DNA from: Liolophura sinensis
Taxonomy: Eukaryota; Mollusca; Polyplacophora; Chitonida; Chitonidae
Length of the DNA stretch: 64,000 bases
Direction of reading: 5' to 3'
Assembly (NCBI RefSeq): GCF_032854445.1
Contig: NC_088306.1
Span: forward strand, 2,912,373-2,976,372
Within the stretch, counting starts at the first letter, position 1; each line of letters starts with the position of its first letter. Shown here one piece after another: positions 1 to 11,886 of the stretch. Position numbers and translations under genes: made by a program. The notes beneath the pieces are model-generated. The model ran no database searches. It saw only the letters and a list, made by a program, of their open reading frames with translations, and had not been told where the DNA came from.

Positions 1-1112
1 CTATTCACATCATCTCACGTGACGGTGGTATTGCTCGTGCAACCAGGAGAGCCAGCACGTAACGGGGATCGAGTGACTGACATACCAGGCTGATACGTGG
101 TATTTATTCTAAAACCAAAGTGATAGAATCCATGTGCGAATGGTAACACTCCTGTTTTATATCATTGATTTACACCATGACTTTTTTTTCTATTTTTCTT
201 TCTTTATTATTATTTTTTCTTATATAAATATTGTTGTTTTCCACTTTAACATATCGTAGGTGGCCCACAGCTGTTGGCCTTACTATACCACAATCGCTCT
301 CTATCAGGGCGACTTGATAACTCGTTGTTTTACTCAACCATATACCGTGCATTTCAGTGGAAACGTTGATTTTTTTATAATTGTTGTTTAACATCTTATC
401 TGTCATTCAGTATCGGTTTCTTGCGATATTCTCAAAGTCTTTTAGTGTCTTTCTTGATTCGGTCGATTATCGAACGCGCTGTGTGTGCAAGGCGCGATAC
501 ATTGTTTTTATATAAGCTCCTAAAGAGCAATGTTGAGGAATTTATGTGTATTTACAGCAAATTCTATTTTTTACGAAGCCACTCAGATGTTGTGATATAT
601 GCAATATGCCAATAGAATGTACACAATATGCCGTTCTGATGTATATCAGAATATGCAATATGACATTAGGATGTTTGCAATTTTTCAAAGTGACGCATAA
701 CTTATATCTATAAATATATATTTTCGTATTGTTTTTAATTATATTTAAAATGTATATTTCTATAGAATATTATATATGTTTTGTGTACGAACTGTTTTAA
801 ATAAATAAAAATATGTAAACTAAAAGAATGATGTGTTGTGCATTTTATTCTGCATCCAGATGAACAAGGTTCAATCCCACCTTTTGACCTCACCTTTTTA
901 CGATCGGTCCTATAAGTGGTTTCTTGCAAGCATACAAGAATTAACTGATCACTTTTGGATATGTCTGTTTGATTGGTGCATTACCGTCGTGTTACGTCAT
1001 GACAACAATTATGTGTTGTATGGTTGAAGGAAACAGCACAGGAATCCACCGCACTTCTTGACAAGATTCCCGACAAGAGTACCCCCACTAAACTCCTAAA
1101 TTGAAGCTGCCG
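1..1112. other. AT-rich DNA without a recognisable gene
   Basis: Only short chance open frames of about 60-80 codons are present, with no recognisable domain. The stretch is AT-rich, with T and A runs near 180-240 and 700-800. Nothing functional can be supported here. Confidence 0.6.
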
Positions 1113-1385
1113 CGGGGCCTCCGTGGCCGAGGTAGTTAGCGTGCCTGCGCGGCACTATGACCCCAGAGCCTCTCATTAATGTGGTCGAGTACAGCTTAAG
1201 TCCAACTCTTGCTGGCTTCCTCTCCGGCGGTACGTGGGAACGTTGTCTGTCAGAAACCTGCTGATGGCCGTGGACATCGCACCGCGCTCTGCCTGGTTTC
1301 CTCCCACCATGATGCTGACTGCCCTCTTATAAGTGAAATATTCTTGAATACGGCGTAAAACACCAAGTAAATAAAAAAAAACAAA
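1113..1385 (+). mobile_element. SINE-A copy, degenerate, near full length
   Basis: The 5' end is tRNA-like, with an A-box-like GTGGCCGAGGTAGTTAGCG near 1123-1141 and a decayed B-box near 1198. The body contains the family's CTGGCTTCCTCTCCGG segment and a 3' part running from TTCCTCCCACCAT through ATTCTTGAATACGGCG to an A-rich tail. Better copies lie at 32326-32597 and 39853-40118. The many substitutions indicate an old insertion. Confidence 0.75.
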
Positions 1386-2584
1386 TTAAACAAATTAGCT
1401 AACACACATAATGACGAATAGTTCGATTTAACTGCCGAAGTGCATGGCAGTGGAGAATTAAACAAATTCAACCTGCATATACAAACTCTAACAATATTTA
1501 CAAAAACAGACAACATGGAGAAAAGGCATGACAAAAAGGAAAAATAATCAGCCGGGTTTGAACCCCACACTACCAGATATCATATACAATGCGCCCAGAG
1601 TTGAAGAGCACCACAGGGTCTTGCCCGTGTCAGGCCTTTGCGATTACCGCACCTGGTTAAGTGCGTACATTTCAGGTTGCTCGACACATGGTGTGCAATC
1701 ACCCCATTCTAGTGTCCCATCTGGTTTCCTTGGGCTTAAGTCAGTTTTGACAGCGAGCGAGGACAGAGTGCATGTATAACTGACATGAAATGTTAGGAGG
1801 CTATAAAGATTTGAAATTTTGGTCCAAGTTATTAGAAGGAATAAGCGGTGTTGTGTGTTGGTTTGCTTAAAAAAAGATCCGCAGTTCAAAGCTATGGCGC
1901 ACGGTTTGGCAGTTACTTTCCTGTGCGTCATCCAAAAGCTCGTCTCTTTCTTCCGGTATGTAAGATCTAGACCTGAAAAGAAGCTGGAAACCGCAATATA
2001 TCTTTAACTGTTGAATTTGGCCAAATAAGAGTTACATTTCTGTGGCTCCTCATGACTCAAGGTACATGTGTGGGTAGAAATTGTTGGCTTTGGACTTAAA
2101 TTGGCGAGAGCACAGGGGTATGGGGAGATGCCGTCGGGATTGTTGGGGATTACCAATGATACATTGTGAACAGGACTGGCTCACATGCAACAATTCAAAT
2201 TTGTCCCTTGATAGCTTTGGAGAGGAAGGAAAGTTGTTCATTTCTTGGTTTGAGTGACAGGAACTGGAATCACATCTACAAATCACTACAAATACATCAA
2301 ATGCCACAAGAATCCGTTCGTTGGTTCTTAAGAAGAAGATTTTTAAAGGTTTTGATCAATATCCAAGGTGGCCGCCATGTCACGTGACCAAAGTTAACCA
2401 AATCAGCCAAAATTAGCCTCGTAACGTTGTTTCTAAAATCAACAAATCAAATTTCAACAACATCCAATGAAAACTTTTCCTTTTACAGCTCTTCAAACTT
2501 TCAAAAAGCTTTCAAGAAAACGGAAGAAAAACAATAAAAACCACCGAATAAACCTGCCGCTAAACCACTGTAAGCTAAATTCTA
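1386..2584. other. No gene recognised
   Basis: Short overlapping frames occur on both strands but none shows a known domain. A tRNA-like B-box remnant (GGGTTTGAACCCC) lies near 1553-1565 and suggests another decayed SINE. Otherwise I see nothing specific. Confidence 0.5.
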
Positions 2585-2986
2585 CTACATGGCCTCACCA
2601 AGGGCCCATGGTTGTGTCAAGGAGGTGGAGATATCAGGTGAATTTACAGGCCAAGTGTCTACATGAAAGTTGTTTGCAACCTTTGATGTTTTTGTCAACG
2701 GAGCCGTATGTGGACGAGCTGCTGCAATGTGATCCCGGGGCCGTGACGCTGCAGAAAAAGGGGCAACATCGGGCTGAAGAATCTGCTCTCGGTAACCTGC
2801 AGCATTCGAATTACCGTCAACAACAAGAGGAGTACGGTGGCGAAATGTGAAACCTCCCCACACCATTACTAACCGGCCGCCAAAACTGTCTCTCTGGGAT
2901 ATTGGGCTGAGTTCGGTATGTTCTGACGAAGGGCGACACCAGTTACCTAAACTTCTATTGACTTTTATTTTAATGACATTTGACAC
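2585..2986 (-). pseudogene. Tc1/mariner-like transposase fragment
   Basis: The minus-strand frame resembles the middle and C-terminal part of the DDE domain of Tc1-like transposases. Visible landmarks are a VMVWGGFTFRHRTPL block, a YREQILQPDVAPF block, an ARPHTA block and a WPVNSPDIS block. The Asp that normally precedes ARPHTA is missing, and the C-terminal segment that normally carries the third acidic residue is corrupted. The frame of 133 codons is far shorter than the roughly 340 residues of an intact enzyme, and no N-terminal helix-turn-helix part is recognisable. It is a dead fragment. Terminal inverted repeats were not found by eye. Confidence 0.75.
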
Positions 2987-3724
2987 TGTAAGAATGTTTA
3001 AGTATAATATAACCTCCAGAAATGAATTTTATTTTATCTGTTGTAGTACATGATCTCACGGCAGAAAGGTTTTAGAGTTGGATGCTAGGAAATTCTGTAT
3101 TCTTTTCGCTGACACAGTAGTGTAGGCGGTGTTTCTGCGTGGAGTTAGTTCTAACCGCATGCTGGTGCAAATATTGTGAATCAAATTCCTCTCCACACTC
3201 ATTGTCCAACATGCCACCTGTTTTTGAATAATTATGACGTCACCCGAGGCAATGGGCTCTTTTCTGTCAACATTATGGATTGGAAGAAGTTTTTTAACTG
3301 CATTTTTCTTGCAATGAACAAACAAATAAACAACATATCGATGTATAAAGCTTGTGTTGTTCCGAAAACGGACAAAGCCTATCCGCAGGTTGCTTCAACA
3401 CCTTCCCAACCTCAGAGGAAGCGAGAGTGAGATTTCCAATGGTCCATGACGTAGAATACAATGGGGGAGGGGGGAGCGATATCCCCGTGAGGAACATTTA
3501 ATATTTTCACAGGGACCACACGGGACAACACCTTTTTTAGATGACGATTTCACCATTTCTATAAAGTAGAACCGGTATATACCTTGTGTATAGGCCAAAG
3601 CATGCATTGGTATAAAAATACATTTGTAGAAAATGTAACCTGAAGAAGAAAACCAAGGGTCAGCTTCAAGACTCATAATTAGCGTTACATAATTCTTCGT
3701 TAAGAACGTAGCCGTTGAAATCCA
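2987..3724. other. No gene recognised
   Basis: This stretch lies between the Tc1-like fragment and a dispersed repeat. It holds only short chance frames and no motif or repeat that I can name. Confidence 0.5.
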
Positions 3725-4142
3725 CCTGTTGTCAAAACCACCTCAGTTATGGCTTGCAGACAAAACGACTTACCCTTGCAAATTTGTCGTCTAATAGGCC
3801 TCACACATCCGTTACTGGGAAACGAAATAGCTGGGTGATGATCAGCTGAGTACAGCTTACAGAAACGTTGGATTCATGAACAATGGTGCCTCTGTTACGG
3901 TGTACCTACACCGGTCCTTGTATAGGCAAATCGGATTATGTGAACTGCACGCTTAACCGTAGAGGGCGCTGCTCTGGTTTTAGTCCTCAAACTGTAGTCT
4001 TATGTTGCATCCTAATAGCCCGAAATTAACTGTGTGCTACGCAGATACATTCTGGTAAAAGCGCAGATCGAATGTTAAAAGTGCGGAATTCAGACCGATG
4101 CAGTTTATATCACTGAAGAAGGGCCTCTGAAAACAATCTTCA
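3725..4142. repeat. Dispersed repeat C, copy 1
   Basis: This shares blocks with 5205-5712: GACAAAACGACTTACC near the left end, and a right end with the pattern CCGATGCA...TGAAG...CTGAAAACAAT. The middles are much diverged. The order and spacing of the shared blocks suggest two old copies of one unclassified transposable element. Confidence 0.5.
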
Positions 4143-4414
4143 AAGAAGTCATTCATCCCATCCTTCACATCACCACCTATCGCATTGTTCAAATAACTGA
4201 AAGTTTACTTCTGAAATCTGACTCCCTCAGTTCATATGAAATATAGTTTTCATACAATAGCCTAATATCTATAAAGATATGTTTTAAACATCCAATACCA
4301 CAGGGTCACCAGCAATGGTGTAAAATAGTAATATACTGAAGTGTATGACACACTGTATTGACACACCCCCTGTCAAACACGAAAAAGGTCCACACGGGCC
4401 AGTTGTTTTAAAGT

Positions 4415-4545
4415 GTTGTGAGTGGGTGAGTGCTTGGGGTTTAACGTGGTACTTAACAATTTTTCAGTCATATAACTGGAATGACCCTGGATCTACCGCT
4501 CCCGACGCGGACGCTCTACCAACTGTGCTATCGTGGCCGGTTAAA
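4415..4545 (-). mobile_element. SINE-B fragment
   Basis: The plus strand reads GTGCTTGGGGTTTAACGT followed by AACAATTTTTCAGTCATAT, the signature of the 3' part of SINE-B in reverse. At the other end, the reverse complement gives a tRNA-like head with an A-box-like TAGCACAGTTGGTAGAGCG. The middle of the family body is deleted, so this is an internally shortened copy. Confidence 0.65.
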
Positions 4546-4801
4546 CTGTTGTCATATGTAGTCATGAGTTAATACCAGTTTTTCATAGTACAAAGCTAAT
4601 GATATTTGAGTGTAACCTAAATTAAATACCTGGCTTAACATCTGATATACCTTAATTTAAGAACTAGGGTCCACAGGAGCTCTGGGTTAGGCCCATTTCA
4701 TGCTAGCTTGCTTAGAGGGCTGCGATCTCATTGAATGCGTACATCAGTATGTCAATCCACCAGTTGACGCCGTCTAATAAAAGTACCAGTATGTAATATA
4801 G

Positions 4802-4861
4802 CAATCTGAATGAACTCAGCTGGATATGTAGAAATATATCCAGCTGAGTTTATTCTGATTG
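4802..4861. repeat. Imperfect inverted repeat (hairpin)
   Basis: Arms at 4802-4827 and 4836-4861 pair over 26 bases with two mismatches around an 8-base loop. The core is AACTCAGCTGGATAT and its complement. It could be a foldback remnant. No coding context is seen. Confidence 0.7.
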
Positions 4862-5204
4862 ATAATATAGCAGACCGTAACCCTGCACGTGTGCGTAAGC
4901 CTAACAATACACGGGTATAAATGCATTATGGTCGCGTGACATAAATGTTATATGGCTATTAACGTCGCTGCGTTTTTTCATTTTATCTAATTCTGCCAAA
5001 GCCATGGCGCTTACGGGGGTGTCTCTGTTGCTACAGGTTAAAGATTTACATGAACAGTTCAAATGTAGCCCAATAAATTGACAAAGAGGCCGGCTTTTTG
5101 TGAGTTTCACCGGTGTCGTGTGATCATCTGCCAACTAAATATATCACAATGTCATTGGCCATGGCGTATATAGTCTTCTTCATGCTTGCACAATTATTAG
5201 TAGA

Positions 5205-5712
5205 CACCTATGTCCAGTTTGTGGACAAAACGACTTACCTGACATGTCAGTCGTCAAAACAGTCCTCACAGGATCCAGTTTGAACCGTCTCTTAATTCAG
5301 CCATGTATTCAGAGCTTTATGTCACACTGATCAGCAAGCGAGAGGCGCGCTGTCACCTCCAGACAGAATGAGCACGACGGGCTCTGGGAAAGCGCGTAGC
5401 CATCCAGCTGGCTGGCAATCAGTTGAGCAAAGCCTACAAAAAGTAGAATCCCTGAAGAATTATGTTTCCGTTACGTTCTTGTACTGTGCCCATTAAAAGG
5501 TTATGTGAAAGTCGTACGTAACAGTTAGCCGTATGTCTATACGGTGTGGAATGCCAAGTGGAGACATAAGCTTCCACACAATTTTTCCTGACGTCGTGAC
5601 AGAAACCGATGTCAGGGCTCTCCAACTGAAAAAAAGGAACCGATAGGTTAAATGAACAGAATTCAAGCCGATGCATTTCATACCAATGAAGTGCTGCTGA
5701 AAACAATATTGT
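5205..5712. repeat. Dispersed repeat C, copy 2
   Basis: Second copy of the repeat described at 3725-4142, in the same orientation and about 1.5 kb away. It shares GACAAAACGACTTACC near 5224-5239 and CTGAAAACAATATTG near the right end. Confidence 0.5.
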
Positions 5713-6425
5713 TAATATAATTTAACTACTGGTATATTCTCGTTTATGGGGTAAGTTGCTATACGTGTAGTTTAATTCACTTTGTATAACAAGCTTCTTG
5801 TGACGTTATTCGTCAGTACAGGCTGTCACATACAAAATAACTACGGTACTTCTTAAACTCCATGAGGTCTAGACCGGTACGAGCTTCTCGCTTAGTAATT
5901 TGCTGAATGAACTTTAGATCTAACATGTGGTATTTAGCATGTTGTCGGCGTCCCTGCTAAACGATTCAATTCCGCGCTTCCGTCGCATTTGCCTTCTTTA
6001 TTGTCACTGTGAGATCAAGTCCGGCTCATGCTTGCTTCCTCTCCGGCCATACGTGCATACAATGGCAACCACAGAACAAATATGTTTGCGGACAAATATG
6101 TGGTAATTGTATCCCAGACACACCATACATATCGATATAGAAGATATGAGAGAAAGGGCAATGGCAGAAATGAGCAAATCTGAGACGCCACAGATCATCA
6201 CCTCCCTATCCATCGAAAATTAAAATAGCACATGGACAACCGCGACAATGGACAAATGTTAGTCGCGAGACATCGCCACTTCTGTGTACATACATGTAGG
6301 CAGCCACCAAAATGAAAACTGCAGTCATGGTAACCCCTTTGGGATGTACCCCGGACACGAATTCATATCTGTTTATATAGTATATATCGAGAAAATAACG
6401 ACCTGGTTATCATGACAGCCGCAAA
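5713..6425. other. No gene; small SINE-A scrap and hairpin-related sequence
   Basis: A SINE-A body fragment (AGATCAAGTCCGGCTCATG to CTCCGGCCATACGTG) lies at about 6008-6053. A segment at about 6228-6290 containing ATGGACAAATGTTAG resembles the left arm of the hairpin at 6426-6507. Nothing else is recognisable. Confidence 0.5.
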
Positions 6426-6507
6426 AATGGACAAATGTTGCCACATTGCCACCCCTGTATAAGACAGATCTTACACAGGGGTGGCAATGTGGCAACATTT
6501 GTCCATT
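6426..6507. repeat. Long near-perfect hairpin
   Basis: Arms of 39 bases (6426-6464 and 6469-6507) pair with a single mismatch around a 4-base loop (CAGA at 6465-6468). Each arm carries GGACAAATGTTGCCACATTG or its complement. This is a foldback structure much more regular than its surroundings. Confidence 0.9.
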
Positions 6508-6613
6508 AACATTCTTTTATTGATAGTTGTAAATATAAAGAGTTTGACTTATAACTTCAGTTATTCTGTACATGCTGCTTTCCTTTTTGGTGGATACATA
6601 GATGCAGACGTTC

Positions 6614-6682
6614 GGATGTTTCGGGGTTTTCCGTGTTTGTTTCGGGGTTTTCCGTAAATGTTTCGGGATTTTCCCTGGTTGT
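6614..6682 (+). repeat. Short tandem repeat, about 23 bp x 3
   Basis: Three successive units carry TTTCGGGGTTTTCCGT or a variant. It is open in one frame but too short and too repetitive to call coding. Confidence 0.75.
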
Positions 6683-7345
6683 TACGGTAGATAGTCAGTA
6701 TCTACACTGCATTTACTATATAAATATAGTAAATATAGAAAAGGCGTTAGTACCTACTCATTTAAGGCATTTAAACTCCGCTCAACCAAGGTTCCTGTAC
6801 TGCTCTTTTTATTTTGTGAGTCCTGACTTTAAATTCCATCCCACAGCTGCAAAACGCGTGTGGAAATCAGCTAAACTGTGCCTCACACAAAGTAACAGAT
6901 ACACGACACAGACAGCGTGATTACCATATTGTTATGAATTGCGAGTGCGGCATTGTTTTGAGTGTATGTGGTAGAGTTCATAAACACGAGACTATTATTA
7001 TGTAGGCCTATATATCTAGGCATTCTAAGCATGGTAAGCCCTATCGTATTAGTCCGGCGTAAATTACCAGTAAAATAATATAAATAAATATGGTATTAGT
7101 CAACTATGCCTACAGTAAAGTTTAATCAGACATGTTCCACCTTATAGGAGAGAACGACAATAAGCTTGCCACTCTCTGAAAACGCAAATGTTGCATTGCC
7201 AACATTGTTAAAATGGAAGTGCCAGTATTTTACGCTGGTAAGGGTGATTACGCCATTTGACATAAGATTTTTTTATTAAAAGAATTTTGTAAAGGGTTAA
7301 ATTTTTAACTAACAATTTTAATTTTTTTTGTTATATACATTTCGG

Positions 7346-7640
7346 ACGGCTTTGGTGGCCTTATGGGTAGAGCGTCCGCCTTGAAGTCGGGAGACCCAGG
7401 ATCAATACGAGGTCATCATGAAGATATTAAAAAGTGCTTGGCAGTCAACACTGAGAGGTTAGAGCAATGAAACATAACTGGTTGACCCGGTGTCAGTATA
7501 CTGTGACTGAGTGGTATGTCATGACTGGTGTCTTCGTCATGATACTTCAGTGGCGACAGCATTTTGGCGGCATGGACTCGCCCTGCCACAAGAAGACACA
7601 CCATGCTGTACTCCAACAAATGCGCTTCGTTCACTGCACT
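7346..7640 (+). mobile_element. SINE-B copy, near full length
   Basis: The tRNA-like head GGTGGCCTTATGGGTAGAGCG, with a weak B-box after it, is followed by the family body: TTGACCCGGTGTCAGTATAC, then ATGACTGGTGTCTTCGTCAT, a segment about the cytosines of CTCGCCCTGCCACAAGAAGA, and CACACCATG. The 3' end of the family (the TTTAACGT part seen in other copies) is not obvious here. The same body is found in reverse at 27320-27615 and 35503-35845. Confidence 0.7.
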
Positions 7641-8554
7641 GGACGGACGAACCGTGGCCCAGTGCCTTTATTTTTTCTTGTAAACCAGTGAGTCTTAAAG
7701 GTTCAGCAATCGGAATCCTAGTTACGTGCGACTATTTGCCAATCATCACACTGTTGTCGTTGACCTGGTTTAACTATCCATGCTGGTTCTATTTGTAAAT
7801 AAACATGAAATGATACTGGAAAATATGGTGTAATGTTGTTGTTTTATTCCTTTTTTACATTTTTTTACAACCTTTATTAAAATTTCAACACCGCGTGAGA
7901 TAATTCGCCAAAGCTCACCGAAGCAAAAAGACGTAGTAACAGTTACATGTACTCACCAAGTATCGTGTCAACTAAGATTATCGTGTTTTCATCAGATTGG
8001 TATAGACGCTTGCTGGGAGAAGTTCTAGCCACAATAGCTGCCAAGCGTCAGTGTGCCAGCCACACTGAAATAACAGATGATGTATGGAGTGTTGAAGAAG
8101 ACATCCTTCACACAGGCCAGAATCATGCTTTGGAAATAGCCAGATTGTAATCTAAACACAAGGACGTGATCGCGGCGATTATTTTAGAGAAGTTTATAGC
8201 ACTATGTTTTTACTGGAGTATTGTGGTTAAAAAAGAAACGCCATTTCCTAGAAATAATCTTGTTAGGCTGCCGCTGTTCAATAAGCTTAGGCTTAAAATA
8301 GCAAGGGCTTCGTATACATAGCTAACCGTACGGCTACAGTTATGTAACTTTATGTTAGTAACTGCTTAGCTTAAGTATCAGCCCGCTAGCTGTCCGAGAC
8401 GTCAAAATGAGCTGGAACCAACCCAAAACAAGCAACCCTGATTGTGCAAAGTAGTGGATATAGATGATATTTGAAAACCAAGAGAAGGAGAGGGTTTAAC
8501 TAGGGAAGCCGATAGCGGCAATGTGTGATTCGTTCTTTCTGATGATTATTTAGA
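7641..8554. other. No gene recognised
   Basis: AT-rich DNA with short frames only. A 67-codon open frame at 7947-8150 has no recognisable domain and no splice or start context that would support it. Confidence 0.5.
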
Positions 8555-9075
8555 CCAGACAAGAAGTGTAAAAGGACGAAAAAACGAAAGGATGAAGTAA
8601 AAGTGCGAAACAAAACTGCGAAAGAACGAAACAAAAGCTTCGAAAATGCGAAGCAAAACAACGAGGTTTACACCTCGCTCTACCTCGTTTAGTTCGAGTG
8701 TTGCTTCAGATAATTATACGAAAGAGGGAAACTACGAAAGGATTAGATTCAACCAAACCTCGCTCTTTCGTTCTTTTGCCTTCCGCTTTTAAGATGGGAT
8801 GCGCTTGACGGTGGAAAGCAAAAGGTCAAAATGGCGAGATTCCATTAAACGCATTTTCGTTTGTCGTGAACACAACAATTTAAAAGCGGAAGACGAAACT
8901 ACAAAAGAGCCAGGTTTTGGTAGAATCTCGCCCTTTTGTTATTTTGTTCTTTCGTGCGTTTTATATGGAACAAAACTCAAAGAACAAAAGTACGAAAGGC
9001 CAAGGCGAAAGTACAAAAGACGGAGGTGGCGAACACTTCGTTTTGCTTCGAATTTTCGTACTTCTACGTTGAGGT
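8555..9075. repeat. CGAAA-rich element with motif in both orientations
   Basis: About 500 bases are packed with ACGAAAG, GCGAAA, ACGAAAC and their complements (CTTTCGT, TTTCGT), on both strands. Neighbouring DNA lacks this. It looks like a non-autonomous element with repeated subterminal motifs or a decayed satellite. No transposase frame is visible. Confidence 0.5.
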
Positions 9076-9100
9076 ATACGGATTAGTCAACTCCTAAAAG

Positions 9101-9952
9101 CAAACCATGCAGTGGTTCCGGGGCACGGAATTTCTACGGCAACCAGTTTCTGAATGGCCGAAGTGTGCCAACGATGACACTGAGTTAACTATGTGTGACA
9201 CACAGGTGAAGAGGGTGTTTATCACTTCAGTGGATACAAAACCTCCGCATTTGCAGCTACTGGATGAAACTGAAGAGAGGTGTTCCATGGATATAGCGCA
9301 TTAGACAATATATACTTCCAATGGCTAATGCTAAGGCTACACAACACTCTTGTCCTTCCAAAATTTTCAGATAACAGATCCACCCTCAGATAACTTCTGT
9401 TAAAAGCTTGGTTCCCAAGTGTGTCATCTGCAGAAGGTACGGAGCTAAGGTACAGCAACAGAAGGTCGCTGATCATCCCAGTGGCAGAATGACTAATGGT
9501 GCGCCGCCATTTACACGTGTAGGGATAGATTATTTTGACCTGTTCACCACCCAACGAGGACGGTCGCGGGTCAAAAGGTATGGCGTAATGTTTACTTGTT
9601 TGAACACTCGAGCAATTCACTTGGAGTTAGATTCATGTATAAATGCTTTCGCACATTTATAGCCAAGAGAGGTGTTGTAAAAGTCATGATGTCAGATAAC
9701 GGAACGAGCCTAGCCGAATGTGAGCAAGACCTCAAGGCTTCTATCGAAGATAGGCACCAGTGTATTCAACCCTCCTGCTAGGTCCAGCCAAGGAGGTGTG
9801 CGGGAACGAATGATTCGCTGATTTCGAAAGACTCCGTATGCCTTAATGAAAAAGCAAGTAGTCTTTTCAACTTTGCTTTGTGAAGTTGAGTCTGTCCTGA
9901 ACGTCAGACAGCTCACTGAAACCCCTCAGAGCGAAGTGATTTACAGCCAATT
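9101..9952 (+). pseudogene. BEL/Pao retrotransposon pol remnant (integrase)
   Basis: Pieces in shifted frames read like the C-terminal part of a BEL/Pao polyprotein. The first piece (about 9107-9301) has the RGTEFLRQP segment found upstream of the integrase. Then come PKCVICRRYGAKVQQQ (second half of the HHCC zinc finger), FTRVGIDYFDLF (first catalytic Asp, near 9527), RYGVMFTCLNTRAIHLEL, MSDNGTS (second Asp, near 9695) and GGVRERMIR (catalytic Glu, near 9803). Stops and frame changes interrupt it repeatedly, so it is dead. No LTR pair was found by eye. Confidence 0.85.
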
Positions 9953-9968
9953 CCCCCCCCCCCCCCCC
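9953..9968 (+). repeat. Poly-C run (16 C)
   Basis: An uninterrupted run of 16 cytosines lies at the decayed 3' end of the BEL/Pao remnant. The true length is uncertain because such runs are often misread. Confidence 0.85.
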
Positions 9969-10714
9969 AATCACAGGTTGCTGCTGCACACCTCCCTCCG
10001 CTTTTTTGGTCATCAGAAATCTATGAGTCGAAACAAACATTCGTAAACCAGCCGTCAACCAGTAAGGACGTTCCAGTCCAATAATCGCAAGACCAATTTC
10101 CAAAACGACGTATAACATAAACCACATAACATAAACCACATAACATAAAGTTAAGTTCTAGGCGACTGAGTGAAATCAGTATTCAGAGAATACTCACTGC
10201 AAAACTTAAGAAACTTGGAGTGAAGGCGTTTGATGGCATAACCTTGACACACTAGTTTTTGCAGCAATAACTTGTGACGTTGATTTAAATTCAAACCACA
10301 GACATGGCCTGACAAATGCTACAAGGCGAGATATGTACTTGCCATATGCACAACCCTTCGGTATATTAATGTCCAAGTCTGTATAGTTTAAAATGTCAAA
10401 ATTGAAACTCTTGGCAATACTTCAGCCATACCGCGGAGAGAACATACCGTTCAGTACTAAGAGCACATACCACCTACATTGGTCTCAACCCTTGTCTAAT
10501 TTCACTTAAACCTGTTCTACTGGGGCGGTACGGTCATCCTGTTAACCACGTGCACCACGTTCGATTTATCAGCGGCTGCAATCAAAGCATATCTGGGATA
10601 CATATTTTCTGATTAACATGACCATGAATACCACGCACCGCGATTTGGATACTGGTCTTGTTACTTCGACGAGAAGTTTCCACCCACTCTAATGCTTTTC
10701 GTCGTCGTATCAGT
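9969..10714. other. No gene; short tandem repeat near 10115-10150
   Basis: A unit of about 15 bases (ACATAACATAAACC) repeats about three times near 10115-10150. The rest shows no recognisable coding or repeat signature. Confidence 0.5.
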
Positions 10715-11095
10715 AAAACTCTTGAGTAGGCCTACGGCGCAAAACACCAATGAAATAAATAAATTCGGCGAGAACATTCCTTGCGTCCCTTCCCGTCATC
10801 ACTAAGGCTATTGACTGCTTCTGTTCGCATGAATCGGTCCAAATTTCTTACTTTCTATAGTTTCCTTTGGAATCGGTTCTAATCTCTTACTTCATACAGT
10901 TTTTTTTAAATAGTGCTTTGTGAGGAAGGTTTATTTATTTGATTGGTGTTTTACGCCCTACTTAAGAATACTTTACTCAGACGACGGCAGCGAACATTAT
11001 GGTGGTAGGAAACCGGGCAGAGACCGAGGGAAACCCACGACCATCCGCAGGTTGCTGGAAGACCTTCCCATGTACGGTTCGAGGAAGGTTTATAT
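10715..11095. mobile_element. Two SINE-A fragments
   Basis: A plus-strand 3' tail fragment (TTGAGTAGGCCTACGGCG, CACCAATGAAATAAATAAA) lies at about 10715-10765. A minus-strand copy of the 3' half lies at about 10926-11095, reading GATTGGTGTTTTACGCC to CCTTCCCATGTACGG on the plus strand. Both lack the tRNA-like head. Confidence 0.75.
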
Positions 11096-11502
11096 CGACT
11101 GGGACTAATGTAACAAATATATTAGTCCCAGGTATGGAGATTGTCTTGTGATCATTCACTTAGAACTTCCATTAAGGTTGGGGGCTTGTAGATCTCTTTT
11201 GACACCTATATTCGAAAAGCAGCTATTTTTCTAGTCAGACGTACTACAATATATGCTGACCAACTTGGGTGTGGAGAAACACTACATCATGGAAAGAAAA
11301 CCCCCAGCATCGACGACGGGGTGATATAACTGACAAATTACCCACACGTCACCTGTAAAATACGGCCTCTGCTAAATTTACCCTTTCGCTTTTCATGCAA
11401 ATGCTTAAATATTATTACAAATTGTTGTGTTGTAACCATGTTTAATATAAACATACAATAATATGAATGGAATGAAAGTAGACCAATCCTCTAGGACCGG
11501 TT

Positions 11503-11886
11503 CCGATGGGTGAGTTAGAAGAGCGTCCGCTACGGAAGGTAGGGGTGGAGGTAGATCTAGGGCCAATCCTGGATCGGGTCACACCTGAGACGTTAAAAGA
11601 GGGAGTTGTAGCGTCCTCGCTTGGCGTTTAGCATTAAGGGGAGAGTGCAACGACTTGCAACGGTTGGCCCGTATCAGTATAATGGCTCGGGTTGTGCAGC
11701 TTACTTGCCTTCGGTAAGTCGTCTCAGTGTAAAGCAGCACTAGATAGGAGAGCGGTGGAAATCCGCCCTCCGACAAGGAGGCAAATTACACGTACATGCT
11801 CATTAATCATTCCTTCGTCCTGATATGACGAAGATATAAAATTGTTAAGTACGACGTTAAACCGTAAGCACTCAAACTCACTCGCA
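11503..11886 (+). mobile_element. SINE-B copy with 3' end
   Basis: The tRNA-like head (GATGGGTGAGTTAGAAGAGCG) and degenerate body are followed by the 3' signature CCTTCGTCCTGATATGACGA, then GTTAAGTACGACGTTAAAC and CACTCAAACTCACTC. This copy shows where the family ends, since the same terminal words occur in reverse at 27.3, 35.5 and 38.3 kb. Confidence 0.65.
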
